Program-made: the position numbers and the translations under genes
Shown: piece after piece, positions 54,526-63,550 of the stretch
Numbering within the stretch: the first letter of the stretch is position 1
Layout: each line of letters starts with the position of its first letter
DNA from: CATOSP01 sp965205385
GTDB taxonomy: Bacteria > Chloroflexota > Dehalococcoidia > Lucifugimonadales > UBA3495
Reading direction: 5' to 3'
Length of the DNA stretch: 64,000 nucleotides
Assembly (NCBI GenBank): GCA_965205385.1
Contig: CBDBGS010000008.1
Coordinates: 1,054,001 to 1,118,000, forward strand
Notes under the pieces: generated by a model
Told to the model about the DNA's origin: nothing
Seen by the model: only the letters and a program-made list of their open reading frames with translations
The model's database searches: none

Positions 54526-55179
54526 ATGACGATGCGGAAGCGGCTCCCTCGACGACGGCAACAAATCCTCGACTTCATCCAGGACTTTATCGCCGAAAAC
54601 GGTATCCCACCCACAGTGCGAGACGTTCAACGAGCTTGCGACATAAGCTCGACGTCGGTGGTTGATTACAACCTGAAGATACTGGACCGGGATGGGTACC
54701 TCAACCGGCGTCCCGACGTAGCTCGCGGGATCGAACTGCTCGACGAGGAGGGTCAGCCCGTGTCCAACGCCCCGAGAGTGCAGATAGTCGGCGGAATCGC
54801 GGCGGGCCTTCCCATCCCAGTCTTCTCAACCGAGGAAGCGGCTTCCAGCGAAGAGTTTGACACTATAGAGGTCTCGCCGGACCTTCCCCGTCGGCACGGG
54901 AAGTTATACGGACTGACAGTACAGGGTACGTCGATGATCGATGCGCTGATTGACGACGGCGATGTGGTGATAATCAAACCGGCTAGAGAGGCTTCCAACG
55001 GTGAGATGGTAGTTGCTTGGCTAAAGGACCAGGAGGAAGCGACGCTAAAAAGATTCTACTTGGAAGGCGAACAGGTGCGGCTTCAGCCGGCGAACAGCCA
55101 GATGGAGCCGATTTACAGCCCCGCATCCAACGTGGAGGTCCACGGAAAAGTCGTGACCGTGATCCGGAAGTTTACATAA
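54526..55179 (+). CDS. lexA: SOS-response repressor LexA
   Basis: A 217-residue repressor-protease. The N-terminal winged helix (1-70) contains RQQILDFIQDFIAENGIPPT and STSVVDYNLKILDRDGYL. The self-cleavage bond is A93-G94 in GGIAAGLP. The catalytic pair is S136 (VQGTSMIDALIDDGD) and K175 (EATLKRFY). ATG 54526 or ATG 54532 could start. RecA filaments trigger its cleavage after DNA damage. A likely LexA box in its own promoter suggests autoregulation. Confidence 0.95.
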   Translation: MTMRKRLPRRRQQILDFIQDFIAENGIPPTVRDVQRACDISSTSVVDYNLKILDRDGYLNRRPDVARGIELLDEEGQPVSNAPRVQIVGGIAAGLPIPVFSTEEAASSEEFDTIEVSPDLPRRHGKLYGLTVQGTSMIDALIDDGDVVIIKPAREASNGEMVVAWLKDQEEATLKRFYLEGEQVRLQPANSQMEPIYSPASNVEVHGKVVTVIRKFT

Positions 55180-55470
55180 CTTCGGGCAATCGGAGGTGAC
55201 GCCTCCGAGTAAGGGATTGGCTAATGGGCCAATGCACTCGTGTTAAAGCCGGTTTTAACGTGTCTTCTGGTCTCGTCGGGATGTGGAGTTCTCGAATGGC
55301 CATGTCTGATGGCGGTTCTGGCGAATTGGGGTTATGGATTCCCATTTTCGCGGGGACCACGAGGCTAGGATGACGGCCGGGCCGGGGAATGACAGGGCTT
55401 CGGGGATGATTAGTCTGGAGGCAGCGGGCTAGTGGGTTTCAATCATCCTTGCCTCGGGTTGTGGTCAGAG

Positions 55471-55839
55471 TCACTTGCGGACATTGGTGAGTGCGCCGTA
55501 GGTAGACACGATGAATGGGACGCTGTAGGTGAGAGGTATCTTCCAATAGAAGGCGTTGCGCCACTCTCCCGCCAAGAGTACATCAGCCTGGTTAAGGAGC
55601 GTTAATATTGTTCCGACCACGAGAGCGGCGTATAAGGAGCGGCGGAGCAAGGGCCGGTGTCTCAGGGCGCATCGGAGGCATTCGGTCATGTCAGATTCTT
55701 GCGTTGGCGTCCCTGGGTCTGGGGCAGGCTGCCTTATTTTGAATGTGTAGCGCTGGCCCTCTCGCAAGGGGCGTCCGCAAACGGCGCACGACCCTTGTGT
55801 GTCGATTTGTCTGGTATCTGCGCCTGGGAGGGTGTTCAT
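55471..55839 (-). CDS. NrtS-like nitrate/nitrite transporter domain with N-terminal zinc ribbon
   Basis: A 122-residue protein. Residues 17-57 hold CAVCGRPL and ECLRCALRH (two C-x2-C pairs), a zinc-ribbon-like module. Residues 66-120 hold two transmembrane helices with SLYAALVVGTILTLLNQADV and KIPLTYSVPFIVSTYGALTN, which match the small NrtS transporter family known from marine cyanobacteria. NrtS proteins are usually only the two-helix part. The neighbours give no nitrogen-assimilation context apart from gltBD far upstream. The start at ATG 55839 has only a weak GGAAG site. Confidence 0.75.
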   Translation of the reverse strand: MNTLPGADTRQIDTQGSCAVCGRPLREGQRYTFKIRQPAPDPGTPTQESDMTECLRCALRHRPLLRRSLYAALVVGTILTLLNQADVLLAGEWRNAFYWKIPLTYSVPFIVSTYGALTNVRK

Positions 55840-56021
55840 TAGATGTCTTCCGATGCATTCGATGGAATGAGTGTCGGCCGAGGTAAGGGGACTGCTGGGA
55901 CTCCGGCAGTGTATGGTTGCCGGGATTCGATGTCAACGCCTGGGTTGTTCTGACTGCGATGAGGGTTTTATACTAGGACCCCGATGCGGAACATAGTCCG
56001 GAGTGACGATTAGAGGCGCGC

Positions 56022-56708
56022 ATGTATGATTTCCATACCCACACTTTTCTTAGCGATGGTGTGCTATCTCCCATTGAGCTGATTCGGCGGGCGTTGGTTC
56101 GCGGGTATCAGGCCATCGGCGTCACCGACCACGTCGGCATTGGCAACCTGGAACTGGTGGTGAAGACCCTGGTGACTGATTGCGCCGAGGCGACCAAGAG
56201 GTGGGATATTCTTGCGGTCCCCGGCGTAGAGATCACGCACGTTCCAAAAGATGATATCGACATGGTGGCTCGCGCGGCGAAAGAGATGGGCGCGAAGCTG
56301 GTCAACGTACATGGTGAGACGATTGTGGAGCCTGTGGAGCCGGGCACGAATGAGGCGGCTGTCCGGTCGCCTGCGGTGGATATTCTAGCCCATCCGGGCC
56401 TGATAACCTACGAGATCGCCAGACTTGCGGCGGAGAACGGCGTTTTCCTCGAAGTTTCGGCGCGTAAAGGCCACAGTCTGTCCAACGGTCACGTCGTGAA
56501 TATCGCCAGGCGCGCCGGAGCCAGTATTGTTCTGGATTCGGATGCTCACGAGCCTGGCGATTTGCTTACACCCGACCTGGCCGAGGATATAGCAACGGGC
56601 GCAGGCCTCGATGCCGACGAAACCCACGCCCTATTGCGTCTGGACCCCTGTTCCTTGCTTGCTAAGTTGGGATATGACTTTGCTCCAGCTACAACTCCGG
56701 GCCATTAG
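56022..56708 (+). CDS. PHP-domain phosphoesterase (histidinol-phosphatase-like)
   Basis: A 228-residue PHP protein. DFHTHTFLSDG is motif 1, IGVTDHVG motif 2, VPGVEITHV motif 3, VNVHGET and DILAHPG the next metal ligands, and LDSDAHEPGDL the last. It lacks the DNA-polymerase and TrpH extensions and is shorter than classical HisK (about 265), so it belongs to the histidinol phosphate phosphatase-like group. AGAGG stands 5-6 nt before the ATG. No histidine-biosynthesis gene is nearby. Confidence 0.88.
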   Translation: MYDFHTHTFLSDGVLSPIELIRRALVRGYQAIGVTDHVGIGNLELVVKTLVTDCAEATKRWDILAVPGVEITHVPKDDIDMVARAAKEMGAKLVNVHGETIVEPVEPGTNEAAVRSPAVDILAHPGLITYEIARLAAENGVFLEVSARKGHSLSNGHVVNIARRAGASIVLDSDAHEPGDLLTPDLAEDIATGAGLDADETHALLRLDPCSLLAKLGYDFAPATTPGH

Positions 56709-56734
56709 GACTAGGGCAACGCATACGGGTCCGG

Positions 56735-56878
56735 TCAGGCGGCCTTCCCGATGCGGAACACCTTAGTCCCGCAGATGGGACATACCCCTTGAGTTGCGGG
56801 CCTGCCATTCTTAAGAGTCACCTGTTGCGGGTTCTGAATCTCCTGCTTACCCCGGCACTTGAAGCAATAGGCCTCCAT
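56735..56878 (-). CDS. DUF5679 zinc-ribbon mini-protein
   Basis: A 47-residue ORF on the reverse strand, short enough to be missed by gene finders. It starts MEAYCFKCRGKQEIQNPQQV, continues TLKNGRPATQGVCPICGTKV and ends FRIGKAA. Two C-x2-C pairs form a zinc ribbon, and the layout matches DUF5679 proteins, which occur widely in Chloroflexota and Actinobacteria. GGGGGTG precedes the ATG. The function is unknown; a nucleic-acid contact is plausible. It is convergent with the PHP gene. Confidence 0.85.
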   Translation of the reverse strand: MEAYCFKCRGKQEIQNPQQVTLKNGRPATQGVCPICGTKVFRIGKAA

Positions 56879-57134
56879 CGTCTACACCCCCAAAGAATTG
56901 GTCACGGTTGGTCTACAATGATTCGACGGGATCTAGGTCGGTAGGGTCTTTCGTCGCACCGGGCTTGACGGGGGCAAAGGTGAGACGTGGTGGGTGGGGA
57001 GCTTTCTCATGTCTTTCTTCCAGACCTGAGACCCCTGCTCCCAGGCGTGTCCGACCCCTAGAATAGTGCTATGAAATATACAGGGCTCACGCACGATGTC
57101 AAGGCGGTAAGTTTCGAATATGTCGCCTTGATCG

Positions 57135-58100
57135 TTAGTCCCGGGACGGAGCGAAGGGAGAAGGGGAGTCGGTCTGGAACACTTTAACGGGCTTCCATGA
57201 GTTGGTAGGCCGGTCGAATCGCACGACAGCCAGGAATCGTCCGTCCGAGCTATAGGCGCGGTATGGTTCCAAGTACCCGGCTCCCGCTCCTGAGTCGTTC
57301 AGGCTGACGGTCTGGCCGTTCATCAGGTAGCGTTCAGCGTGTGGCCCGACAGACAACGCTTTGAAGTCTCTCAATATCCAGTCTACGGGCAAAAGGCGCT
57401 GTTGCCATCCGTCCGCACCGGAACTCGCCTCTTCCAACTGGGCTGGGGTGAATGCGGAGTCCGCGTGAAATGCCCCGCAAGTGAGTCGTTCTAGGTTGGC
57501 GACGTGGGCCCCGCAACCCATGGCTTCCCCTAGGTCGTGGGCCAGGGAGCGCATGTAGGCCCCTTTGCCACACTCCACGTCCAACACCAGGTTGGGCGTC
57601 TCGCATTCCAGGATACTGATATTGTAAATCTCCACGGGCCGCGGCTCGCGCTCCACCTCGACGCCGGCCCGGGCCAGCTTATATAGGCGCTGGCCTCCAA
57701 CTTTAATCGCGCTATACATCGGAGGGGTCTGTTGAATCAATCCCAGGAAGGGCTGTATGGCCTGCTCGACCTGAGGCAGCGTCACGTCACTGGCGTCCCG
57801 GCTGACCAGGACTTGTCCTTCGGCGTCGTAGGTCGAAGTGGTCTCGCCCAATTTGACCTGCATCAAGTACCGTTTGATGCCGCTTACCACGTATTCCATC
57901 AGGCGGGTTGCCTGTCCAAAACACACGGGTAGGACTCCTTGGGCCAGAGGGTCCATTGTGCCGCCGTGGCCCACCTTCTGACGCTGGCCGGTGATCCGTT
58001 TAACCTGCCGGAGGGCCTCCATGGAGGTAATCCCGCATGGCTTGTAGAGGTTGATGAACCCGTTTACAGTGGGGCGTCCGTTGTTCCGGTTGCGAGGCAT
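57135..58100 (-). CDS. truB: tRNA pseudouridine(55) synthase
   Basis: A 321-residue enzyme. GFINLYKPCGITSMEALRQV opens the catalytic domain, and VGHGGTMDPLAQGVLPVCFG holds the catalytic D50. KGAYMRSLAHDLGEAMGCGA is a further conserved part, and a PUA-like C-terminal domain follows (about 250-310). It makes the T-loop pseudouridine in tRNA. It is the last gene of the nusA-infB operon, 3 nt after rbfA. Confidence 0.95.
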   Translation of the reverse strand: MPRNRNNGRPTVNGFINLYKPCGITSMEALRQVKRITGQRQKVGHGGTMDPLAQGVLPVCFGQATRLMEYVVSGIKRYLMQVKLGETTSTYDAEGQVLVSRDASDVTLPQVEQAIQPFLGLIQQTPPMYSAIKVGGQRLYKLARAGVEVEREPRPVEIYNISILECETPNLVLDVECGKGAYMRSLAHDLGEAMGCGAHVANLERLTCGAFHADSAFTPAQLEEASSGADGWQQRLLPVDWILRDFKALSVGPHAERYLMNGQTVSLNDSGAGAGYLEPYRAYSSDGRFLAVVRFDRPTNSWKPVKVFQTDSPSPFAPSRD

Positions 58101-58103
58101 TGT

Positions 58104-58520
58104 CTACGCTTCATCCTGGAAAGGGACCCTGCGCTCCCGACGCGGAATGCGAGGGCTGCCGGGAGGCTCGAGGATGTCGTCTTCCCTGATGCGGTCCATG
58201 ATTTGAAACAGGTGGTCCGCTTCTTCGAGGGTATCGTCAAGCGCGAAGGATAAGAAGGGTGTATACCGGAGTGCTACCCGGTCCCTGAGTTCCCTTCGCA
58301 AGAATGTGGCGGCAGACTGGATTCCGTCCATCGCGGCCTTCTTGGTATCGTCGTCTCCCATGACACTGAGGAGCACCTTGGCGTTCCGCAGGTCACTAGA
58401 AGTGTTGACCTGGGTGACGCTGATGATGCCATTTAGCCTAGGGTCCTTGATGTTGCGCGACAGCACGAAGCTGATTTCCGTGCGCAGTAATTCGTTGATG
58501 CGATCGATGCGTCTGGACAT
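58104..58520 (-). CDS. rbfA: 30S ribosome-binding factor A
   Basis: A 138-residue KH-fold protein for late 16S maturation. SRRIDRINELLRTEISFVLS, DPRLNGIISVTQVNTSSDL and the AxG-like FLRRELRDRVALRYTPFLSF are typical. The C-terminal tail after residue 115 is polar and probably disordered. It sits between infB and truB in the standard order. Confidence 0.95.
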   Translation of the reverse strand: MSRRIDRINELLRTEISFVLSRNIKDPRLNGIISVTQVNTSSDLRNAKVLLSVMGDDDTKKAAMDGIQSAATFLRRELRDRVALRYTPFLSFALDDTLEEADHLFQIMDRIREDDILEPPGSPRIPRRERRVPFQDEA

Positions 58521-58580
58521 GGCGGGCTCCCGGCGAAGGGCAAGGTGAGCGCGAGGCGTAATGACTGGGCGGGGGAGGGC

Positions 58581-60422
58581 CTAGCGCCTTTCCCTTTCCT
58601 GCCGGTGGGACTCGATCACATCGCCTTCTTCGAATTCATTAAAGCCCTGGAGAATGATGCCGCATTCTGTTCCAGCGGTGGCTTCGTTGACCTCGTCGCG
58701 GAAATGACGGAGGCTGGTGATCGGCGAGTCGTGGACGACGGCCCCACTCCGAAGCACCCTGACAGTCGCGCCGCGAGTGATACGCCCATCCAGCACCCGG
58801 CATCCGGCGATACGGATGCCTCTGCGGGACGGAAATATCTCCCGAATCTCAGCATGACCGACGATGATTTCGGTGAACTCGGGTTCGAGCATTCCATGAA
58901 GGGCAAGAGATACGTCGTCGATTAGTTGGTATATGATCTGATAATGGCGTATCTGGACACCCATCCGCAGGGCGAGCCGGTCTGCGCTGGTCTCGGTGCC
59001 AACATTGAATCCGAGCACAATGGCGGTGGATGCACTGGCCAACAGTACATCCGACTCGGTGACGTTGCCACAGGCGGCGTGGAGGATTCTGACCTTGGCG
59101 TCTTCCTCCGTGAGACGGTCCAGGGCCTGCCGGACGGCCTCAACGCTACCTTGGACGTCCGCCTTCAGGACCAGGTTTAGCTCCTTGATGTCTCCGGGCG
59201 CGGTCTGGTTGACCACCTCCTCCAGTGTCAGAGCCCGGGCCTGCGCCTGCTGGTGGGAGGCGATGTTGGTCCGTTCTTCCGCCATGTCGCGGGCGGTGCG
59301 TTCCTGGCGGACCACCATGAATTGGTCTCCAGCTTCAGGGAGAGAGCCGAAACCCAGGACCTCGACGGGGGTTGCCGGAGGAACAGTGGTCACCGGGTTG
59401 GCCTGGTGGTCGCTCATGGCCCGAATGCGTCCCCAGGCCCCGCCAGCCGTAATGTACTCGCCGGTGGAGAGCGTCCCGTCCTGGACCAAAAGGGTAGCGG
59501 TGGGGCCGCGCTTGCGGTCGAGCTTGGCCTCGATGACCACCCCGGATGCCGCCTTGTGAGGATTGGCCTTGAGTTCAGATATCTCGGCCACCACCTGGAT
59601 ATTTTCGAGAAGGTCGTCCACACCATCTCCGGTGCGGGCGGAGAGTTCCACCGATACGATTTCGCCGCCCCAGTCTTCGACCAACAGGTTCCTTTCGCTA
59701 AGTTGCCGTTTGACTCGCTCGGGGTCGGCGGCAGGCAGGTCCATTTTGTTGATGGCGACGATTATGGGGACGCCGGCGGCTTTCGCGTGGTCGATGGCTT
59801 CATCAGTTTGGGGCATGATGCCGTCGTCGGCTGCGACCACGAGCACGGCTATGTCGGTTACACGAGAACCCCGCGCCCGGATGGCCGTAAAGGCCGCGTG
59901 GCCGGGTGTGTCCAGGAAGGTAATCTTACCGCCATTGAGGTCCACCTGGTAGGCCCCGATGTGTTGGGTGATGCCCCCGACCTCTTTTTCGGCGACGCTG
60001 GCCGTCCTGATAGTGTCTAGCAGGGCAGTCTTGCCGTGGTCGACATGGCCCAGGATGGTTACAATCGGGGACCGGCTCTCCAGGCCGGCGTCCTCTTCCG
60101 AATCTAGGCCGTTCTCAGATTGCTCAGACACCGGGGCTTCCGGTTCGGCCATAGTGGTCCTGATGCCGAACGCGGTGGTGACCAGTGTAGCCATCTTGTA
60201 ATCGATGACCTGGTTCATTGCGGCCATGATGCCGTTGCGCATCAATTGCTTGATAACGTCAATGGGGCTCTGGTCTATAAGCTCAGAGAGCCGCTGGACC
60301 GTTAGAGTCTCTGGCAAGATAAGGGTCCGGGGCTGTGCCCGGCGTGTTTGGGCAGCTCTTCGCCCCCCACCGGCAGCCCTGGTCCGGTCATCCGCAGGGG
60401 CTGTGCGTCCATCAGTAGTCAT
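58581..60422 (-). CDS. infB: Translation initiation factor IF-2
   Basis: A 613-residue GTPase of the short IF-2 type. Residues 1-35 are a basic tail; 36-100 form the IF2-N helix pair (LPETLTVQRLSELIDQSPID). The G domain has GHVDHGKT (125-132), DTPGHAA and NKMD. Domains II-IV follow to the end. It places fMet-tRNA on the 30S subunit. The ATG overlaps or abuts the rnpM stop. The long N-terminal extensions of enterobacterial IF-2 are absent. Confidence 0.96.
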   Translation of the reverse strand: MTTDGRTAPADDRTRAAGGGRRAAQTRRAQPRTLILPETLTVQRLSELIDQSPIDVIKQLMRNGIMAAMNQVIDYKMATLVTTAFGIRTTMAEPEAPVSEQSENGLDSEEDAGLESRSPIVTILGHVDHGKTALLDTIRTASVAEKEVGGITQHIGAYQVDLNGGKITFLDTPGHAAFTAIRARGSRVTDIAVLVVAADDGIMPQTDEAIDHAKAAGVPIIVAINKMDLPAADPERVKRQLSERNLLVEDWGGEIVSVELSARTGDGVDDLLENIQVVAEISELKANPHKAASGVVIEAKLDRKRGPTATLLVQDGTLSTGEYITAGGAWGRIRAMSDHQANPVTTVPPATPVEVLGFGSLPEAGDQFMVVRQERTARDMAEERTNIASHQQAQARALTLEEVVNQTAPGDIKELNLVLKADVQGSVEAVRQALDRLTEEDAKVRILHAACGNVTESDVLLASASTAIVLGFNVGTETSADRLALRMGVQIRHYQIIYQLIDDVSLALHGMLEPEFTEIIVGHAEIREIFPSRRGIRIAGCRVLDGRITRGATVRVLRSGAVVHDSPITSLRHFRDEVNEATAGTECGIILQGFNEFEEGDVIESHRQERERR

Positions 60423-60719
60423 TTAGTGCTCCACCGAGGATTGCTCGGCCACCGCTAGTTGATAGTAGAACATGATGTCGTTGCGATTTTCGTCTGAAAG
60501 GGAAACGCCCAAGCTTTTATCAAGGGCGGCTTTTGAAACGCCTCGTTCCCAGCAGTTGGAGGAGCCACACAGGTAAGCACCGCGCCCTGCCAGCTTTCCG
60601 GAGGGGTCCACCGATACGAGCCCGTCTGGCGTTCGAACCACCCTGTGCAGTTCCCGTTTGGGAAACCGTTGTCCGCAGGCGACGCATTTCCGTTCCGGGA
60701 CGTGACGTGGCTTGGCCAA
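60423..60719 (-). CDS. rnpM: RNase P modulator RnpM / YlxR family protein
   Basis: A 98-residue DUF448 protein. RKCVACGQRFPKRELHRVVR, LAGRGAYLCGSSNCWERG and the C-terminal basic helix are family features; the cysteines CVAC and C-x5-C may bind zinc. In B. subtilis the YlxR protein binds RNase P RNA. It lies between nusA and infB as in most bacteria. Confidence 0.92.
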   Translation of the reverse strand: MAKPRHVPERKCVACGQRFPKRELHRVVRTPDGLVSVDPSGKLAGRGAYLCGSSNCWERGVSKAALDKSLGVSLSDENRNDIMFYYQLAVAEQSSVEH

Positions 60720-60753
60720 AGCGGCCCTCCGGCCCCGAGGTGTAGGAGCCGAG

Positions 60754-62373
60754 TTAGCGGCCTCCCTGGCGAGCTCCCCTCGCCCGGTTTCCGCCTCGGC
60801 GGCCGCGCCGGTCCCGGCGCCCGCCGCCCCTCGATTCCTCTATGATGTCTTCCGCGAACCTGATCTTGCCGGCATCGGGTGTGAGGACCGACATCTCGGG
60901 TAGTTCGGCGAATCCATCTTCCGCCGGTTCCTCCTCGTCTGCCAGGTCCTGCTCTTCCAGAATCTCTACGTTATCCAGGGTGAAGGACTCCAGTTCGTCG
61001 ACGCTAATGCCGTCTTCCGAGGTTACGGCCTGTCCGGTTGCGGCTTCGTCCTCTTCACGGATCAGCGCTGCCAGGATTTCCTCCTCATCCAGTTGCTCGG
61101 TGGCGTCTGCAGGAATGGCTACCGCTTCGGCCTGATCGACAGGCTGTGCGGTGAGAGTCCCTATCCCCGCACCCTCGAGTACGTCTGCAACCGTGAGTTC
61201 GGAAATCTCGTCAGCCTCGTCGACGGTCAAACCGTCGGCCACCGCCAATTCGTCGTCGGCGTCCAATACTGGGACTTTCTCGGGCTCCGGTTCCGAGATC
61301 TTGCGTAACCTGCGGGCTTCCCTGATTTCCTCCCACTCGGTCATCCCCTTGATGTCCAGCCGCCAGCCGGTCAGTCTGGCTGCCAGACGAGTGTTCTGGC
61401 CCTCTTTACCGATGGCGAGGGACAACTGACGGTCCGGTACGACCACGATTGCCGACTGGTCCGAGGTGGCTAGTTCGACTTCGACCACCTCGGAGGGGCT
61501 GAGGGCCTTGGAGATAAACACCTTTGGGTCTCTATCCCAGGAAATAACGTCTATCTTCTCGCCCTGGAGTTCGTTGACTATGCTCTGAATTCGGTTACCC
61601 CGCACCCCGATACACGATCCAACCGGGTCTATTCCCTGCTGGGTAGCGGTTACGGCAACCTTGCTGCGAAAGCCCGCTTCCCGGGCGATGGCCTTGATTT
61701 CCACTACGCCGTTGTGGACCTCGGGCACCTCGATCTCGAAGAGCCTCTTCAACATGTCCTTGTGACTGCGTGAGACCAGTATCTCCGGTCCCTTTGAGGC
61801 GTTGCGCACGCTGAGAACAAAGACTTTGGACCGCTGACCCCGGCGGTACCGTTCAGTGGCGACTTGTTCTTCATACGGAAGGATCGCCTGGGCGCGGCCG
61901 CCAAGGTCCAGTGTGATGAAGCGGCCCGCTTCGGTCTGGTCTATCACGCCGGAGACAACGTCTCCTTCAAACTGGAGGAACTCTTGATAGAGCAGTTCGC
62001 GCTCGGCTTCTCGCAAGCGTTGCAGGACAACCTGCTTCGCGGTTTGAGCCGCAATGCGGCTAGCGTTATGCGGCAGAGGCTCAACTGCGGCTACTTCGTC
62101 TCCGATGTCCGCGCCCTTCTTGATATGCTGGGCGTCGCCGACACTGATCTCCCTGTCGGGGTCCTCAACGAGGTCTACAACTGTCTTGAGCGCGTAAACG
62201 CGCACATCCCCAGTGTTGGGATTCAATTTGACGGATATATTCTGTCCCGACGCCGGGTTGTCCTTCTTGAACGCGGAAGCCAAGGCCACTTCGATCGCCT
62301 GAAGCACCTGCTCTCTAGGCAGATGTCGTTCCGCGGCCAACTGGGTCAAGGCTATCATAAAGTCGCTTTTCAT
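60754..62373 (-). CDS. nusA: Transcription factor NusA with acidic and RGG-rich tail
   Basis: A 539-residue protein. The N-terminal RNA-polymerase-binding domain covers about 1-130 and is followed by S1 (GDVVSGVIDQTEAGRFITLD), KH1 (VGSCIGVRGNRIQSIVNELQ) and KH2 (LAIGKEGQNTRLAARLTGWR). After residue 360 comes an acidic linker (for example ADGLTVDEADEISELTVADV), then a tail rich in Arg-Gly (GGGRRDRRGRRGGNRARGAR). I chose ATG 62373 with GAGGGGG upstream; TTG 62379 is a less likely start. It heads the operon behind a structured leader. Confidence 0.95.
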   Translation of the reverse strand: MKSDFMIALTQLAAERHLPREQVLQAIEVALASAFKKDNPASGQNISVKLNPNTGDVRVYALKTVVDLVEDPDREISVGDAQHIKKGADIGDEVAAVEPLPHNASRIAAQTAKQVVLQRLREAERELLYQEFLQFEGDVVSGVIDQTEAGRFITLDLGGRAQAILPYEEQVATERYRRGQRSKVFVLSVRNASKGPEILVSRSHKDMLKRLFEIEVPEVHNGVVEIKAIAREAGFRSKVAVTATQQGIDPVGSCIGVRGNRIQSIVNELQGEKIDVISWDRDPKVFISKALSPSEVVEVELATSDQSAIVVVPDRQLSLAIGKEGQNTRLAARLTGWRLDIKGMTEWEEIREARRLRKISEPEPEKVPVLDADDELAVADGLTVDEADEISELTVADVLEGAGIGTLTAQPVDQAEAVAIPADATEQLDEEEILAALIREEDEAATGQAVTSEDGISVDELESFTLDNVEILEEQDLADEEEPAEDGFAELPEMSVLTPDAGKIRFAEDIIEESRGGGRRDRRGRRGGNRARGARQGGR

Positions 62374-62401
62374 GCCCAAGCCCCCTCAGAGAAGCTGCCC
62401 G

Positions 62402-62450
62402 AGACCCTGTCTGGGTCTTTCAGCAAGAAAGCGGGAACAACCCGCTTTCT
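62402..62450 (-). promoter_or_regulatory. Structured leader of the nusA operon
   Basis: Two hairpins lie between the promoter and the nusA start. One is a perfect 10-bp stem AGAAAGCGGG-5 nt-CCCGCTTTCT (62426-62450). The other is AGACCC-5 nt-GGGTCT (62402-62418). Another AGACCC at 62456-62461 could pair alternatively with the same GGGTCT. There is no T-run, so a classical attenuator is unlikely. Confidence 0.55.
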
Positions 62451-62502
62451 AAGGAGAGACCCTCGTGCGACAAGCATCAAGTCATACACGATAACGCGGG
62501 TA

Positions 62503-62532
62503 AGTATAGCACCGCGCACATGAAGCTTTCAA
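62503..62532 (-). promoter_or_regulatory. nusA operon promoter
   Basis: On the minus strand TTGAAA (62527-62532), 18 bp, TATACT (62503-62508) preceded by TGC (extended -10). Transcription would begin near 62496 and give a leader of about 120 nt. Confidence 0.7.
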
Positions 62533-62585
62533 GGAGCCGGGATAATGACAGGAGAGGCGGTAGGGAGGCCTGGGAACGCGCTAGG

Positions 62586-63536
62586 TTACCACCAAATCTT
62601 GCCCTGGGCCTCTTTGGCCATCTGCTCGTAGTCCTTGGTCCAAAGGCTCGTGCTGAGGTATTTCCAGCCGCCATCCGCCAGGAGACATACGATGTTGCCT
62701 TCGTCCATGCGTTCGGCCTGCCGCAGGGCGGCGTAGACGACCGAGCCTGATGAGACTCCCGCGAAGATACCTTCTTTCTCCAGCAATTCTTTGGTAGTGC
62801 GGAAGGCGTTTAAGCTGGACACCAGCATCCTGGAGTCCAGGAGCGAGATGTCCAAAATCGGCGGAATGAACCCCTCTTCCAGACTGCGTAGACCAGAGAT
62901 GAAGTCATCCGGTTCAGGCGCGGCGGCGACGATCTTTATCTGGGGGTTGTGCTCTTTGAGCCTGCGCCCAACACCCATCAGCGTGCCCCCGGTGCCCAGC
63001 CCAGCAACGAAGGTGGTCAGGTCTGGCAAGGCTTCGATGATCTCAGGGCCGGTGGTCTCGTAGTGGGCCCCGGGATTCCCGCTGTTGCCGTATTGGTAGA
63101 GCATGTGGTAATCGTGGGGGTGTTTTTCAAGCAAGTCCTGGGCCACGTCGATGGAACCGTTTGTGCCGCGTGAGCCGTCGGAGGTGATGATCTCGGCCCC
63201 ATAAGCCTGCAATAGCTGGGTGCGCTCGACGCTGACATTGTCGGGCATCACCACCGCGACCTTATAGCCCTTGAGCCGCCCAATCATGGCGAGGGAGATG
63301 CCGGTGTTCCCACTGGTAGGCTCCAGAATAGTCCGGGTCGGAGAGATCTCTCCGTCCTTCTGGGCCTGTTCCACCATTTTGAGGGCGATTCGGTCTTTGA
63401 GGCTGCCGGTGGGGTTCTGCCCCTCCAGCTTGGCAAAGATCCGCACACCCTCTTTGAGACTCATGTTTTGGAGTTCCACAATTGGCGTGTTGCCAATTGT
63501 GGCGAGGATCCCTTTGTAAGTCAGCTTGGTCACCAT
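62586..63536 (-). CDS. cysK: Cysteine synthase
   Basis: A 316-residue fold-type II PLP enzyme. NPTGSLKDR holds the Schiff-base K47, TSGNTGISLAMIG binds the substrate carboxylate, and GTGGTLMGVGR binds the PLP phosphate. It joins sulfide, or a thiocarboxylated carrier protein, to activated serine. It stands 14 nt after a MoeB/ThiF gene, which fits a CysM/CysO-type route, in which an E1-like enzyme activates a ubiquitin-like sulfur carrier. The carrier gene would have to lie outside the window. CysK and CysM cannot be told apart firmly here. Confidence 0.93.
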   Translation of the reverse strand: MVTKLTYKGILATIGNTPIVELQNMSLKEGVRIFAKLEGQNPTGSLKDRIALKMVEQAQKDGEISPTRTILEPTSGNTGISLAMIGRLKGYKVAVVMPDNVSVERTQLLQAYGAEIITSDGSRGTNGSIDVAQDLLEKHPHDYHMLYQYGNSGNPGAHYETTGPEIIEALPDLTTFVAGLGTGGTLMGVGRRLKEHNPQIKIVAAAPEPDDFISGLRSLEEGFIPPILDISLLDSRMLVSSLNAFRTTKELLEKEGIFAGVSSGSVVYAALRQAERMDEGNIVCLLADGGWKYLSTSLWTKDYEQMAKEAQGKIWW

Positions 63537-63550
63537 GGACCTACTTCGGG

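Noticed and set aside
55191..55209. CGGAGG-TGACG-CCTCCG hairpin after lexA as a terminator
   Set aside because: It has no T-tract; the evidence is too weak to list it.
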